Of a stretch of 64,000 nt of DNA, positions 43,136 through 51,603 are shown piece after piece (the first letter of the stretch is position 1; each line of letters begins with the position of its first letter). The notes below the pieces were generated by a model. That model was not told where the DNA came from, made no database searches, and saw only the letters and a list, made by a program, of their open reading frames with translations. The position numbers and the translations under genes were made by a program. The stretch is from Ruminococcus flavefaciens (lineage in GTDB: Bacteria > Bacillota > Clostridia > Oscillospirales > Ruminococcaceae), in the NCBI GenBank assembly GCA_002371825.1, contig DFHF01000060.1, forward strand, positions 1 through 64,000, written 5' to 3'.

Positions 43136-43303
43136 TTATTTCTTTGCAGAAGGAGCTCCGCCGCTGTGGCATTTTCCATGCATTGCACAGTTCTGACAAC
43201 CGTGTCCGCAGGATGACCGGCCAGCTTTTTTATCTCTTATAAGGGTGAAGATTATGAGTGCCACAACTGCGATCAGAACGATCAGAACAAATATCCAGCC
43301 CAT
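43136..43303 (-). CDS. FeoB-associated Cys-rich membrane protein
   Basis: 55-residue protein. One transmembrane helix (about 3-23, WIFVLIVLIAVVALIIFTLI) is followed by a basic turn and a short cytoplasmic tail with four cysteines and several histidines (SCGHGCQNCAMHGKCH, residues 31-46). This is the layout of the FeoB_associated family, found directly after feoB in many Firmicutes. The Cys/His cluster probably binds iron or another metal at the inner mouth of FeoB, which is inference from the family. AAAGGAG precedes the ATG at 43303. The gene lies 55 bp after feoB; a hairpin at 43327-43351 sits between them. Confidence 0.88.
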   Translation of the reverse strand: MGWIFVLIVLIAVVALIIFTLIRDKKAGRSSCGHGCQNCAMHGKCHSGGAPSAKK

Positions 43304-43358
43304 ATTTTAACACTCCTTTATAAAGCGCAAGCCCTCCTTAGGAGAGCCTGCATTTTAT

Positions 43359-45872
43359 TTACTTAGTTACCTTTACCTTCTGTGTGAGCTTTGTAGACTC
43401 CTTATAAGGTCTTACAAGGAAGTATACAGCAGCAGCAAGAAGTGCGAATGCGAGAACAGCTCCGAGGTAGTCGATTCCGCTTGCATTGCCTGTGAAGAGC
43501 TGACCAAGCTGATTGATAACAAATGCTACAAGATAAGCAAATCCACACTGATATGCAATAGCGAACCATGTCCACTTTCTGTTGTTCATCTCACGCTTGA
43601 TAGCTCCGATAGCTGCGAAGCAAGGTGCGCAGAGGAGGTTGAATGCAAGGAATGAATAGCCTGCTACCTTTGTGAACTTAGCTGCCATTGTTGCATATAC
43701 TGATGCTTCACCTGCACCGTAGAGGATACCCATTGTACCAACAATGTTCTCCTTAGCTACAAGTCCTGTTACAGATGCAACAGCTGCCTGCCAGTTGCCC
43801 CAGCCAAGAGGTGCGAATATCCATGCGATTCCCTTACCGATCGCTGCGAGGATAGAACTGTCGAGCTCATCCTCCTCAAGCATTCTGAACTCTCCGTCTA
43901 CTGTTCCGAAGAAGCTGAGGAACCATACAACGATAGTTGAAAGAAGGATGATAGTACCAGCCTTCTTGATGAAGGACCAGCCACGCTCCCACATTGAACG
44001 GAGAACGTTTCCGAGTGTAGGCATATGGTATGCAGGAAGCTCCATAACAAAGGGAGCGGGATCTCCTGCGAACATCTTTGTCTTCTTGAGGATGATACCT
44101 GAGATGATGATAGCTGCCATTCCCAGGAAGTATGAAGATACTGCAACCCATGCAGAACCGCCGAAGATAGCACCTGCGATCATTGCAATGAAAGGTGTCT
44201 TAGCGCCGCAGGGAATGAATGTTGTTGTCATGATCGTCATACGGCGGTCACGCTCGTTTTCGATCGTACGGGATGCCATAACTCCGGGTATACCGCATCC
44301 TGTTCCGATGAGGATCGGGATGAAGGACTTACCGGAAAGACCAAATCTGCGGAAGATCCTGTCAAGAACGAAGGCTACTCGAGCCATATATCCGCAGGAC
44401 TCAATGATAGCAAGGAGGAGGAAGAGTACCAGCATCTGGGGAACGAATCCGAGAACTGCACCAACACCGGCTACAATACCGTCAATGATGAGGCCGTGGA
44501 GCCAGTCAGGACAATTGTCGCCCAGTGCCTTCTCGATGAGCACAGGGATACCGGGTACCCATGTACCATAGTTAGCAGGGTCAACTCCGCCGTCATATTC
44601 CTTGAAGAGACCTACTGCCTCCTCAGCATCTGCAATAGAAGCAACTTCATCTGTTACTTCAAGTGTCTCCTCATCCTCGACCTCATAGCCGAATTCAAGA
44701 GACTTATCTGTGTAATTTGCAAGGAGTGCATTGAGCTCTGTTTCAGCAACAGCAGCATCAAAATCTTCTGCCTCTGTATCCATTGCAGCTTCGGCAGCTT
44801 CTATATCAAGGCCGTCCTCATCTGCCTGTGCAAGGAAGCCTTCGAGGATAGCGTCTGTATCGCCGTACTTCTCCACAGCTTCCTCTGTCTCGCTTGTACC
44901 TCTTCCGAGGAGGTGCCAGCCGTCTCCGAAGAGGCCGTCATTAGCCCAGTCTGTTGCTGCTGCACCGACTGTTACCATTGATATGTAGTATACAAGGAAC
45001 ATTACAACTGCGAAGATAGGAAGTCCCAGCCAGCGGTTTGTAACTACCTTATCGATCTTGTCTGATGTTGTAAGGCCGCCCTTATTCTTCTTTTTAAGGC
45101 AGCTGCCTATCATCTTTGAGATGTAATTGTATCTCTCATTTGTGATGATCGACTCAGCATCGTCGTCCATTTCCTTCTCAACAGCCTGAATGTCTGTCTC
45201 GATATGCTTGGAAACGTTTTCCGGAAGCTTGAGCTGCTCAAGAGCCTTTTCATCACGCTCGAAGATCTTTATTGCATACCAGCGCTGCATTTCCTCAGGC
45301 ATATCGTGAAGAGCAGCCTCCTCGATATGAGCGAGAGCGTGTTCAACAGGACCAGAGAAGCTGTGCTGCGGAATAGTTTTTCCGTTCTTTGCAGCCTCTA
45401 TAGCAGCCTCGGCAGCCTCAGTGATACCGTCGCCCTTAAGCGCTGATATCTCTACTGCCTTACAGCCTATGTTCTTTGCAAGAGCAGCAATATCTATCTT
45501 ATCTCCGTTTTTCTTTACGATGTCCATCATATTTACAGCAAGGACTACCGGGATGCCAAGCTCAGTGAGCTGAGTTGTAAGATAGAGGTTTCTTTCAAGG
45601 TTTGTTCCGTCAATGATATTGAGGATAGCGTCGGGACGCTCGCCTATAAGATAATTTCTCGCAACTACCTCTTCGAGAGTGTAGGGAGAAAGCGAATAGA
45701 TACCGGGAAGGTCTGTGATTATAACATCACTGTGTTTTTTCAGCTTACCCTCTTTTTTCTCAACAGTAACACCCGGCCAGTTTCCTACGAACTGGTTTGA
45801 ACCTGTAAGAGCATTGAAGAGAGTAGTCTTGCCGCAGTTAGGATTTCCTGCGAGAGCAATTCTGATACTCAT
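43359..45872 (-). CDS. feoB: Ferrous iron transporter FeoB
   Basis: Fe2+ uptake permease of 837 residues. The N-terminal G domain has G1 GNPNCGKTT, switch VGNWPGVTVEKKEG, G3 DLPGIYSLSPY and G4 NMMD. The GDI helical region runs to about 285. The membrane domain carries the two GATE regions and CxxG-type motifs (GTGCGIPGVMASRTI, PCGAKTPFI, LCAPCFAAIGAIKREM). Between the first and second membrane segments (about 310-431) lies an acidic, Ala/Glu/Asp-rich insert of about 120 residues not seen in short FeoB forms. The ATG at 45872 follows GAGGAA; a GTG five codons earlier overlaps that site and is rejected. An iron-box-like palindrome precedes the gene (45918-45933). Confidence 0.95.
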   Translation of the reverse strand: MSIRIALAGNPNCGKTTLFNALTGSNQFVGNWPGVTVEKKEGKLKKHSDVIITDLPGIYSLSPYTLEEVVARNYLIGERPDAILNIIDGTNLERNLYLTTQLTELGIPVVLAVNMMDIVKKNGDKIDIAALAKNIGCKAVEISALKGDGITEAAEAAIEAAKNGKTIPQHSFSGPVEHALAHIEEAALHDMPEEMQRWYAIKIFERDEKALEQLKLPENVSKHIETDIQAVEKEMDDDAESIITNERYNYISKMIGSCLKKKNKGGLTTSDKIDKVVTNRWLGLPIFAVVMFLVYYISMVTVGAAATDWANDGLFGDGWHLLGRGTSETEEAVEKYGDTDAILEGFLAQADEDGLDIEAAEAAMDTEAEDFDAAVAETELNALLANYTDKSLEFGYEVEDEETLEVTDEVASIADAEEAVGLFKEYDGGVDPANYGTWVPGIPVLIEKALGDNCPDWLHGLIIDGIVAGVGAVLGFVPQMLVLFLLLAIIESCGYMARVAFVLDRIFRRFGLSGKSFIPILIGTGCGIPGVMASRTIENERDRRMTIMTTTFIPCGAKTPFIAMIAGAIFGGSAWVAVSSYFLGMAAIIISGIILKKTKMFAGDPAPFVMELPAYHMPTLGNVLRSMWERGWSFIKKAGTIILLSTIVVWFLSFFGTVDGEFRMLEEDELDSSILAAIGKGIAWIFAPLGWGNWQAAVASVTGLVAKENIVGTMGILYGAGEASVYATMAAKFTKVAGYSFLAFNLLCAPCFAAIGAIKREMNNRKWTWFAIAYQCGFAYLVAFVINQLGQLFTGNASGIDYLGAVLAFALLAAAVYFLVRPYKESTKLTQKVKVTK

Positions 45873-45917
45873 TTGAATATTCCTCACTTTCTGATATTGT
45901 TATGCCAATAAAACTGA

Positions 45918-45933
45918 GTTAGAAATATCTAAC
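45918..45933. promoter_or_regulatory. DtxR/IdeR-type iron box upstream of feoB
   Basis: GTTAGA-AATA-TCTAAC perfect palindrome. With flanking bases the minus strand reads TTAGGTTAGATATTTCTAAC, close to the family consensus TTAGGTTAGCCTAACCTAA. It lies in the 74-bp gap between feoA and feoB. Confidence 0.7.
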
Positions 45934-45946
45934 CTAAGAACAAAAA

Positions 45947-46165
45947 TTATTCGACTTCTACCATTTCAGCGTCTGCTTTACGGATAGAAAGCTCGTAGCC
46001 TCTTACAGTAACTTCGATAGGGTCGCCAAGAGGTGCGACCTTGCGTACTGTGACCTGTGTGCCCTTGGTAAGGCCCATATCCATGATACGGCGCTTTACA
46101 GCTCCTTCGCCGGTGAGTTTCTTTACTTTTACTGTGCTGCCGATACCGACTTCTCTAAGATTCAT
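45947..46165 (-). CDS. feoA: FeoA family protein (copy adjacent to feoB)
   Basis: 72-residue SH3-like protein that supports FeoB activity in the cytoplasm. It has the typical length and motifs: a Leu-Gly start (LREVGIGSTVKVKKL), the central RRIMDMGLTKGTQVTVRKVAPLGDP core (quoted in parts RRIMDMGLTKG and RKVAPLGDP) and the final VRGYELSIRKADAEMV. It lies 12 bp after a second feoA-like gene and 74 bp before feoB. Confidence 0.95.
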   Translation of the reverse strand: MNLREVGIGSTVKVKKLTGEGAVKRRIMDMGLTKGTQVTVRKVAPLGDPIEVTVRGYELSIRKADAEMVEVE

Positions 46166-46177
46166 ACCTACTCCTCC

Positions 46178-46390
46178 TCAGATCATTATTTTTACAGCCA
46201 TTTCACGGCTTATAGCGACTCTTGCCTCTTTGACATTTACGATAAGATTTCCGTCGACTGTATTCACAACGGTAACGTTTCCTCCGGCAACGAACCCAAG
46301 ATTTTCAAGATGCTTCTTGACCTCAGGTGAGCCGCCGATCTTTACGATAGTGTGCTGTTCTCCCACCCCTGCTAATGTCAACGGTATCAT
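46178..46390 (-). CDS. feoA: FeoA family protein (first copy)
   Basis: 70-residue FeoA-type SH3 protein, first gene of the iron operon. Core features are HTIVKIGGSPEVKKHLENLG, GGNVTVVNTVDGNLIVNV and the last strand ARVAISREMAVKIMI. It differs from the neighbouring FeoA (shorter loop, no PLGDP), so it is an old paralogue and the two could have separate roles on FeoB. ATG 46390 follows AAAGGAGG; a longer reading would cross the promoter and operator. Confidence 0.92.
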   Translation of the reverse strand: MIPLTLAGVGEQHTIVKIGGSPEVKKHLENLGFVAGGNVTVVNTVDGNLIVNVKEARVAISREMAVKIMI

Positions 46391-46430
46391 AATGTCCTCC
46401 TTTTCGGCAAAGCCGATAAATCGAAATTTA

Positions 46431-46444
46431 TTAGCTCTCGCTAA
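46431..46444. promoter_or_regulatory. Iron-box-like palindrome at the feo transcription start
   Basis: TTAGC-TCTC-GCTAA, 9 bp downstream of the -10 box of the feo promoter, where a bound DtxR-type repressor would block initiation. Confidence 0.55.
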
Positions 46445-46453
46445 CCACTCTAT

Positions 46454-46482
46454 ATTATACAATGCTAACAATCCGATGTCAA
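46454..46482 (-). promoter_or_regulatory. Promoter of the feoA-feoA-feoB operon
   Basis: Minus-strand TTGACA (46477-46482), 17-bp spacer, TATAAT (46454-46459), full consensus. Confidence 0.9.
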
Positions 46483-46527
46483 CCATATATGGACAAATCC
46501 GGCCAACTTTGTATAAATGACAACTGG

Positions 46528-46543
46528 GTTAGACAAATCTAAC
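46528..46543. promoter_or_regulatory. DtxR/IdeR-type iron box upstream of the feo promoter
   Basis: GTTAGA-CAAA-TCTAAC perfect palindrome, same arms and spacing as the box before feoB, 46 bp upstream of the -35 box. Confidence 0.65.
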
Positions 46544-46655
46544 GAAAAATATGTAAAATCTGCCGGTATGCCCTTCTTCATGTTATGAAAAATTTTTTCT
46601 GAAACAGCGAGAGTTTTCAGCTGGTAATACGTCTAAATTTATGACATTTTCAGAC

Positions 46656-46684
46656 TTTACATTTATGCCAGGATGCTGTATAAT
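46656..46684 (+). promoter_or_regulatory. Promoter of the large membrane protein gene
   Basis: TTTACA (46656-46661), 17-bp spacer, TATAAT (46679-46684). Confidence 0.8.
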
Positions 46685-46715
46685 TACATTAATATTTTTT
46701 AAGGAGTTTGGTTTT

Positions 46716-49046
46716 ATGGATATCGTATTCTCGATCGGCTTCCCTCTTCTGTTCTTTGTTATATCTTATCTGATATCAGACAGCAGAATATCTGATAAAA
46801 AGGAGAAGTCCGGAGAACGCAGGAAACTGCTGAATGACCTCGTGATCATCTTCTCTGAAGAGGCAGGCTTTTTCCTCTTTCTTACAATAATTATCAGAGC
46901 CTTTATGTTCAGAGACAAAAACAGTCTTCCTCCGATCGCAGTTTTGTTTGCAAGCGTCCTGCCCTTTGCAGCATTTCTTATGCGCCGTCTGACAAAGCAC
47001 TCCCGCACCGCTCTCTTCCTTAAAAGGTCTGCGGCAGCTGTTCTTGCAATATTTGCAGCCGAGATCATCGTCTTTAACTTCAAGAGCTTTGACAAAAAGC
47101 CTCAGAGTACTTATATCGACCTCAGCTCCGTAACAACTCAGGATGGTTCGGAGTTCAGCGGAGAAGATATCGTTATCAGCGGAAACTCCACCCTGACCTT
47201 TGAAAAACTCCCCGATTACACCCGTGCTCTTATAGTCGAGCAGGAGCGTGAGATACCGGAAAGCAAATATATATCCCCGTTTATGGTTCTTATAGGTGTA
47301 AATGATGACAACGCTTCCACCTATTTCGAGACTATGAGGCAGAGAATGATATCCTCCGAGGAGTCTTCTTTTGCCATGTCATTCACTCCATATAAGAACA
47401 TCCACGGAGTTATCCTCAGCTTCAGCGATATCGGCACTCCGATAAAAATACACTCCATCAGGGCAGTAAGCTCTGTACCGTTCAGTTTCTCATATATCAG
47501 ATTCTTTATCCTTTCCGGCATTGCCCTCATTATCTGCATGGTATTGTCCTACAGTCTATGGAAAGTGAACTATCAGCGCAGAAAGCTATCCCACAGACTT
47601 GCTGTGGGCGGAATGGTGCTCCTGTGTATGCTTTCAACTACGATGTTCATAAGGCCTCACGAGAAAGCTTATAAATTCGACACACAGAATGTCTCCGGAG
47701 ATGACCCCTATGCGGCTACACTCGATGCCTTCAACAAGGGACAGCTCTATCTGGATATCGAGCCTTCCCAGGAGCTTATGGATATGGACGACCCATATGA
47801 CCGTCCTGCAAGAGACGAACAGGGTGTGCCGTACATATGGGATATGGCTTACTATAAAGGACATTATTACTCCTACTTCGGAGTTGCTCCTGTGCTACTT
47901 TTCTACGCTCCGTATTACAAGCTGACCGGGAAAATGCCCACTGCCGGAATGGCTCAGCCTATATTCGGTCTGCTGGCAGTATTCTCTATCTGCATGACAA
48001 TTCTTGCCGCAGTAAAGCGGTATGTCCCAAGACCTAATCTACTCCTGCTGATGGGACTTATGCCGGCTTCAATATGTGTATCAGGAATATTCTATGCACT
48101 GAATTACTCTAATAAATATGTGCTCCCCACTATATGCGGACTTGCCTTCCTGTTCACAACTCTTTGGACCGGTCTCAGCGCCTGCTCCTGCAAGAGAAAA
48201 AAGCTCAGGATAGCCCTGCTTATTATCAGCGGCCTCTCCCTCGCACTTTGTACAGCTTCAAGGCCAAGCTTTGCATTCTCATCAGTTGTCCTTATACCGT
48301 TATTCATAGGGATACTAAGAAATAAAGACTTCAGGCTCAGCTATAGACTTGCTCAGGCCACTGCATTTACCGTACCGCTGTTTATCGGCGGATGTGCTAT
48401 AATGTGGTACAATAATGCAAGATTCGGTTCACCATTTGACTTCGGGGCCGCATATCAGCTGACAGTAAGCAATGTCAACGCAAATCACCTCCATATTGCA
48501 GGATTTGCTCCTATGCTCTATCATTTCGTTTTCCTCAGGCCCCGTGTAAGAGGATTCTTCCCCTTCTTTGAACCGAATTACTGTAATATCTACAACTACG
48601 GCAGAAGCGTTTATGCTTCGGAATCTGTGGGTATACTGACCTATCCGCTGTTTGCACTGGGAGCCGCAATGCTGCCTGCCGCATTACGGAGACGCAGACG
48701 CAATTCTGCACTCTCCTCCAGAAACAGAGCCCGTAATAAGTTCATTGCCGTCTGCTTGATAGTTCCATTCATTATCGGCTGGCAGAGCTACTGCCTGGGC
48801 GGTGTAAATCAGCGTTATGTCTTCGACATGACTCCCCTCCTCATTATCGGTGCAGCTGTCTGCATCCTCCGGGGAAATGCCTCAGCATCAAAGAACTCGC
48901 TCCGCTATATAATATCGCACTCTTGTCTGGCTGCAACATTCATAGTATGGGGACTTATGGCTGCTACCGACAGGAGCGGCAACCTCATAGCACATTATCC
49001 TGCAATAAATGACATATGCGAAGACCTGCTGATGTTCTGGCTCTGA
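46716..49046 (+). CDS. Large polytopic membrane protein, possible GT-C-type glycosyltransferase
   Basis: 776-residue integral membrane protein. Hydrophobic segments lie at about 3-20, 45-63, 70-90 and 105-120. An extracytoplasmic beta-rich region follows (about 125-255), then a dense membrane block to the C-terminus with ten or more segments. The loop before the block has an acidic stretch and the motif YYKGHYYSYFGVAPVLLFYAPYY (in parts YYKGHYYSYFGVAP and LLFYAPYY), common in uncharacterised Firmicutes membrane proteins related to lipid-linked sugar transferases. No D-D/E catalytic pair can be assigned with confidence. AAGGAG precedes the ATG at 46716. It is monocistronic with promoter and terminator. 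Surface glycan modification is a reasonable but unproven role. Confidence 0.65.
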   Translation: MDIVFSIGFPLLFFVISYLISDSRISDKKEKSGERRKLLNDLVIIFSEEAGFFLFLTIIIRAFMFRDKNSLPPIAVLFASVLPFAAFLMRRLTKHSRTALFLKRSAAAVLAIFAAEIIVFNFKSFDKKPQSTYIDLSSVTTQDGSEFSGEDIVISGNSTLTFEKLPDYTRALIVEQEREIPESKYISPFMVLIGVNDDNASTYFETMRQRMISSEESSFAMSFTPYKNIHGVILSFSDIGTPIKIHSIRAVSSVPFSFSYIRFFILSGIALIICMVLSYSLWKVNYQRRKLSHRLAVGGMVLLCMLSTTMFIRPHEKAYKFDTQNVSGDDPYAATLDAFNKGQLYLDIEPSQELMDMDDPYDRPARDEQGVPYIWDMAYYKGHYYSYFGVAPVLLFYAPYYKLTGKMPTAGMAQPIFGLLAVFSICMTILAAVKRYVPRPNLLLLMGLMPASICVSGIFYALNYSNKYVLPTICGLAFLFTTLWTGLSACSCKRKKLRIALLIISGLSLALCTASRPSFAFSSVVLIPLFIGILRNKDFRLSYRLAQATAFTVPLFIGGCAIMWYNNARFGSPFDFGAAYQLTVSNVNANHLHIAGFAPMLYHFVFLRPRVRGFFPFFEPNYCNIYNYGRSVYASESVGILTYPLFALGAAMLPAALRRRRRNSALSSRNRARNKFIAVCLIVPFIIGWQSYCLGGVNQRYVFDMTPLLIIGAAVCILRGNASASKNSLRYIISHSCLAATFIVWGLMAATDRSGNLIAHYPAINDICEDLLMFWL

Positions 49047-49074
49047 GCAATAAAATCCAATAAATAACAACGGA

Positions 49075-49109
49075 AAGCTGCATGGACTGCCATGCGGCTT
49101 TTCTTATTT
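49075..49109 (+). terminator. Terminator of the large membrane protein gene
   Basis: AAGCTGCATGG/CCATGCGGCTT hairpin followed by TTCTTATTTT. Confidence 0.87.
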
Positions 49110-49186
49110 TCCATGCTTCGTTCCGACATATATCGCACCGGATAAATGCTACAATAAAACGTAGAATATATATAAAGGTGATGACA

Positions 49187-51424
49187 ATGGAAAGGATCAA
49201 AAAACAAATCATACACTCATCTATGCTGTCTGCCGCAGGTATCCTGCTGTCTGCGGTATTCGGGTATCTGCTTTCGGGAACAAAGGTAGCAGGCGTGGCC
49301 TCCTTTGCAGATATATCTCTCTGCGGCGGTCTCAGCCTGCCCCATTCTGCGGCAGTTCTCACCGGCAGCCTCATAAACTGTATCACGCACCGTACCGTCG
49401 GGCGCAATATCGTGAAAATTTCATCAATGCTTATGATAACTGCTGCCAAAATGTTCATTGAGCCTGTAAGCAGTCCAAAAGCCTGCGGGATCTCCACATC
49501 GGCCTCAGTGATCGTGTCCGGAGCAGCGGTATCCGCACTTATAGGTGAGCTGCCCTATAAGCTCATGTTCTATGCGTTCTACGGCGCTGTTTCCGGAGCA
49601 GCTGCCTTCTCCGCAGCTATGATCGCTGACAGCCTCCGGAGCAGAAAAGCTGTGGATATGACATCTCCCTGCGGCTGTGCATACGCAATAGTGTATACAC
49701 TCACGATTTCAGCCCTCTGCTCCCTGAATACTCCCGGTCTGAATATCGGGCTTATCGCAGGTACCGCTGTTACACTTGCAGGTGCGTATTTTTACCGCAG
49801 CAGCGGCGGAGTGCTTTGCGGGGCACTGACTACCTGCGGCGCCTTTCTGTCCTCAGCATCATGCGGAATGACAGTAGTGCTGCTTCCAGCCGCCGGCCTT
49901 ATCACAGGGTATATGTATCAGAAAAAACCGGCTGCCGCTGCCGGAATTTTCTTCGGCCTCAGCATGATGCTTATGGTGCTCACAGGAATGGATATGAACA
50001 CTGTCAGCGCTATGGCAGACCTGTTATGCGGCACCGGGATATTCCTTATGGCCGCCCCTTACTACTCGGATAAGTGGGTGATAGTCTCGGATGAGGACGA
50101 AACTGCTATGCCGGAGATTATCAGCTCACGCATGAGCTTTCTTTCAGACTCGATAGGTGCAGTCCGGCTTGAATCTGAGCGTATCGCAAAGATGTTTTCC
50201 GAAAAGGACAGCCGTGAGGAAGTAGTAGTCAGGAATTCAGAAGAGGTCTGCAAAAGATGCTGCCGGAGGCTTGCCTGCTGGAAAAATGAACACGATAATA
50301 CCGTCCGTGGATTCAGAAAGCTTGCCTGCCAGGGAGAATTCTCAGCAGAGGAATTCCCCTTTGAACTCAGCAGCTGCCTGAGAAAAGATGCACTTAAAGA
50401 AAGCTTCCGCAAAAGTGCCGGTGAGAGGACTGCTATGAAGCTGCTCAGCATGAGGTACGCCGAGAGCCGCCGTCTGCTTTCCGAGCAGCTGAAAATCACG
50501 GAGGAGATGATAAGCTCCGCAGGCGAGCGTCTGGATGTCCGCTACTCCGCCGCCGTCAGCCGTACAATAAGGGAAAAGCTGGCGAAATTCGGGATATCTC
50601 CAACAAATGTCATAGCCTATTACAACTCCGGGAACCGGCTCCTTGCCGAGCTGTATTTTCCTGTGAGATCAGCTCCGGAAAGCCTTAGCAGGATCTGTGA
50701 CCTGGTCTCAGATGAGCTCCGCATCCCTCTCGATGCGGCTCCGCCTGTACACTCCGGCCGGGAAATAAGGATAAGACTTTTTGAAAAGCCGGCCTACTCC
50801 ATACAGGTCTGCGGCGCTGCGACCTGTGCAGGCGGTGCCAAAGAAAGCGGCGATACCTCAATGACCTTCTCCGACGGCACCGGTGCCGCCTATGTCATAC
50901 TCTCTGACGGTATGGGCAGCGGCAGAAATGCTGCTGTTGAATCAAAGCTTGTGGTCAGGATGTTCCGTAAGCTTATCACCTGCGGGGCAGACTATAACTC
51001 CGCTATCCGTCTTATAAATTCAATAATGGTCACAAAGTCCGGTGAGGAGTCCTTTGCCACTCTTGACGCTGTCAGGATAGATCTTGATAACTGCGGCCTT
51101 ACGGTAATAAAATCCGGTGCAGCTGCCACTCTTATCAGGCACAGGGGAAATGTCATCCGCATATCACAGTCCACATTCCCCATCGGCATTTATGAGCAGT
51201 CCGAGACCTTCTCAAAAAGCTTCAGTCTCGATGAAGGAGATATGATAATCATGTTCTCCGACGGCATAAATGAGAACGAATACCGCTTTATCCGGGAGCT
51301 TCTGCTAAGCGAAAATGACCTGAAACATATGGTCAGCGAGATCTGCCGGAAAGCTCAGGTATTCACCCCCGGCGAGAAAAGTGACGATGTAACTGTGATA
51401 GGTATCTCAGTTACCCGCAGCTGA
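49187..51424 (+). CDS. spoIIE: Stage II sporulation protein E, PP2C-type phosphatase
   Basis: 745-residue membrane phosphatase that in spore formers dephosphorylates SpoIIAA and so activates sigma-F, and also helps build the polar septum with FtsZ. About ten hydrophobic segments fill residues 10-290. A central helical region follows (about 305-545) with a Cys cluster, EEVCKRCCRRLACWKNEHD. The C-terminal PPM domain (about 550-740) has VILSDGMGSGRNAAVES and, near the end, IIMFSDGINENE and EKSDDVTVIGI for metal binding. The start at 49187 is 6 bp after AAAGGTG. No second sporulation gene is in the window, but spoIIE is rarely kept without the pathway, so the organism probably has sporulation potential. 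Confidence 0.92.
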   Translation: MERIKKQIIHSSMLSAAGILLSAVFGYLLSGTKVAGVASFADISLCGGLSLPHSAAVLTGSLINCITHRTVGRNIVKISSMLMITAAKMFIEPVSSPKACGISTSASVIVSGAAVSALIGELPYKLMFYAFYGAVSGAAAFSAAMIADSLRSRKAVDMTSPCGCAYAIVYTLTISALCSLNTPGLNIGLIAGTAVTLAGAYFYRSSGGVLCGALTTCGAFLSSASCGMTVVLLPAAGLITGYMYQKKPAAAAGIFFGLSMMLMVLTGMDMNTVSAMADLLCGTGIFLMAAPYYSDKWVIVSDEDETAMPEIISSRMSFLSDSIGAVRLESERIAKMFSEKDSREEVVVRNSEEVCKRCCRRLACWKNEHDNTVRGFRKLACQGEFSAEEFPFELSSCLRKDALKESFRKSAGERTAMKLLSMRYAESRRLLSEQLKITEEMISSAGERLDVRYSAAVSRTIREKLAKFGISPTNVIAYYNSGNRLLAELYFPVRSAPESLSRICDLVSDELRIPLDAAPPVHSGREIRIRLFEKPAYSIQVCGAATCAGGAKESGDTSMTFSDGTGAAYVILSDGMGSGRNAAVESKLVVRMFRKLITCGADYNSAIRLINSIMVTKSGEESFATLDAVRIDLDNCGLTVIKSGAAATLIRHRGNVIRISQSTFPIGIYEQSETFSKSFSLDEGDMIIMFSDGINENEYRFIRELLLSENDLKHMVSEICRKAQVFTPGEKSDDVTVIGISVTRS

Positions 51425-51550
51425 CTAATTATTAAGTACATTTAAACAATCAGCAGAAAGTTTACAATTAACAAATATGTCAAATTGCACGAAATAATAC
51501 TGCCATAATTAGCATAACGACTGAAATTTTACCACAATTCGCAAAAAAGC

Positions 51551-51579
51551 TTGAATAAAACCCCCATTTCTGATAAAAT
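51551..51579 (+). promoter_or_regulatory. Promoter of the glgBCDA operon
   Basis: TTGAAT (51551-51556), 17-bp spacer, TAAAAT (51574-51579), 24 bp before glgB. Confidence 0.78.
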
Positions 51580-51603
51580 GATAGTAGCAAAGGAGGCTAA
51601 ATT

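Noticed and set aside
43744..44571. Plus-strand open frame of 275 codons
   Set aside because: Antisense shadow of feoB with biased Ser/Ile/Pro composition.
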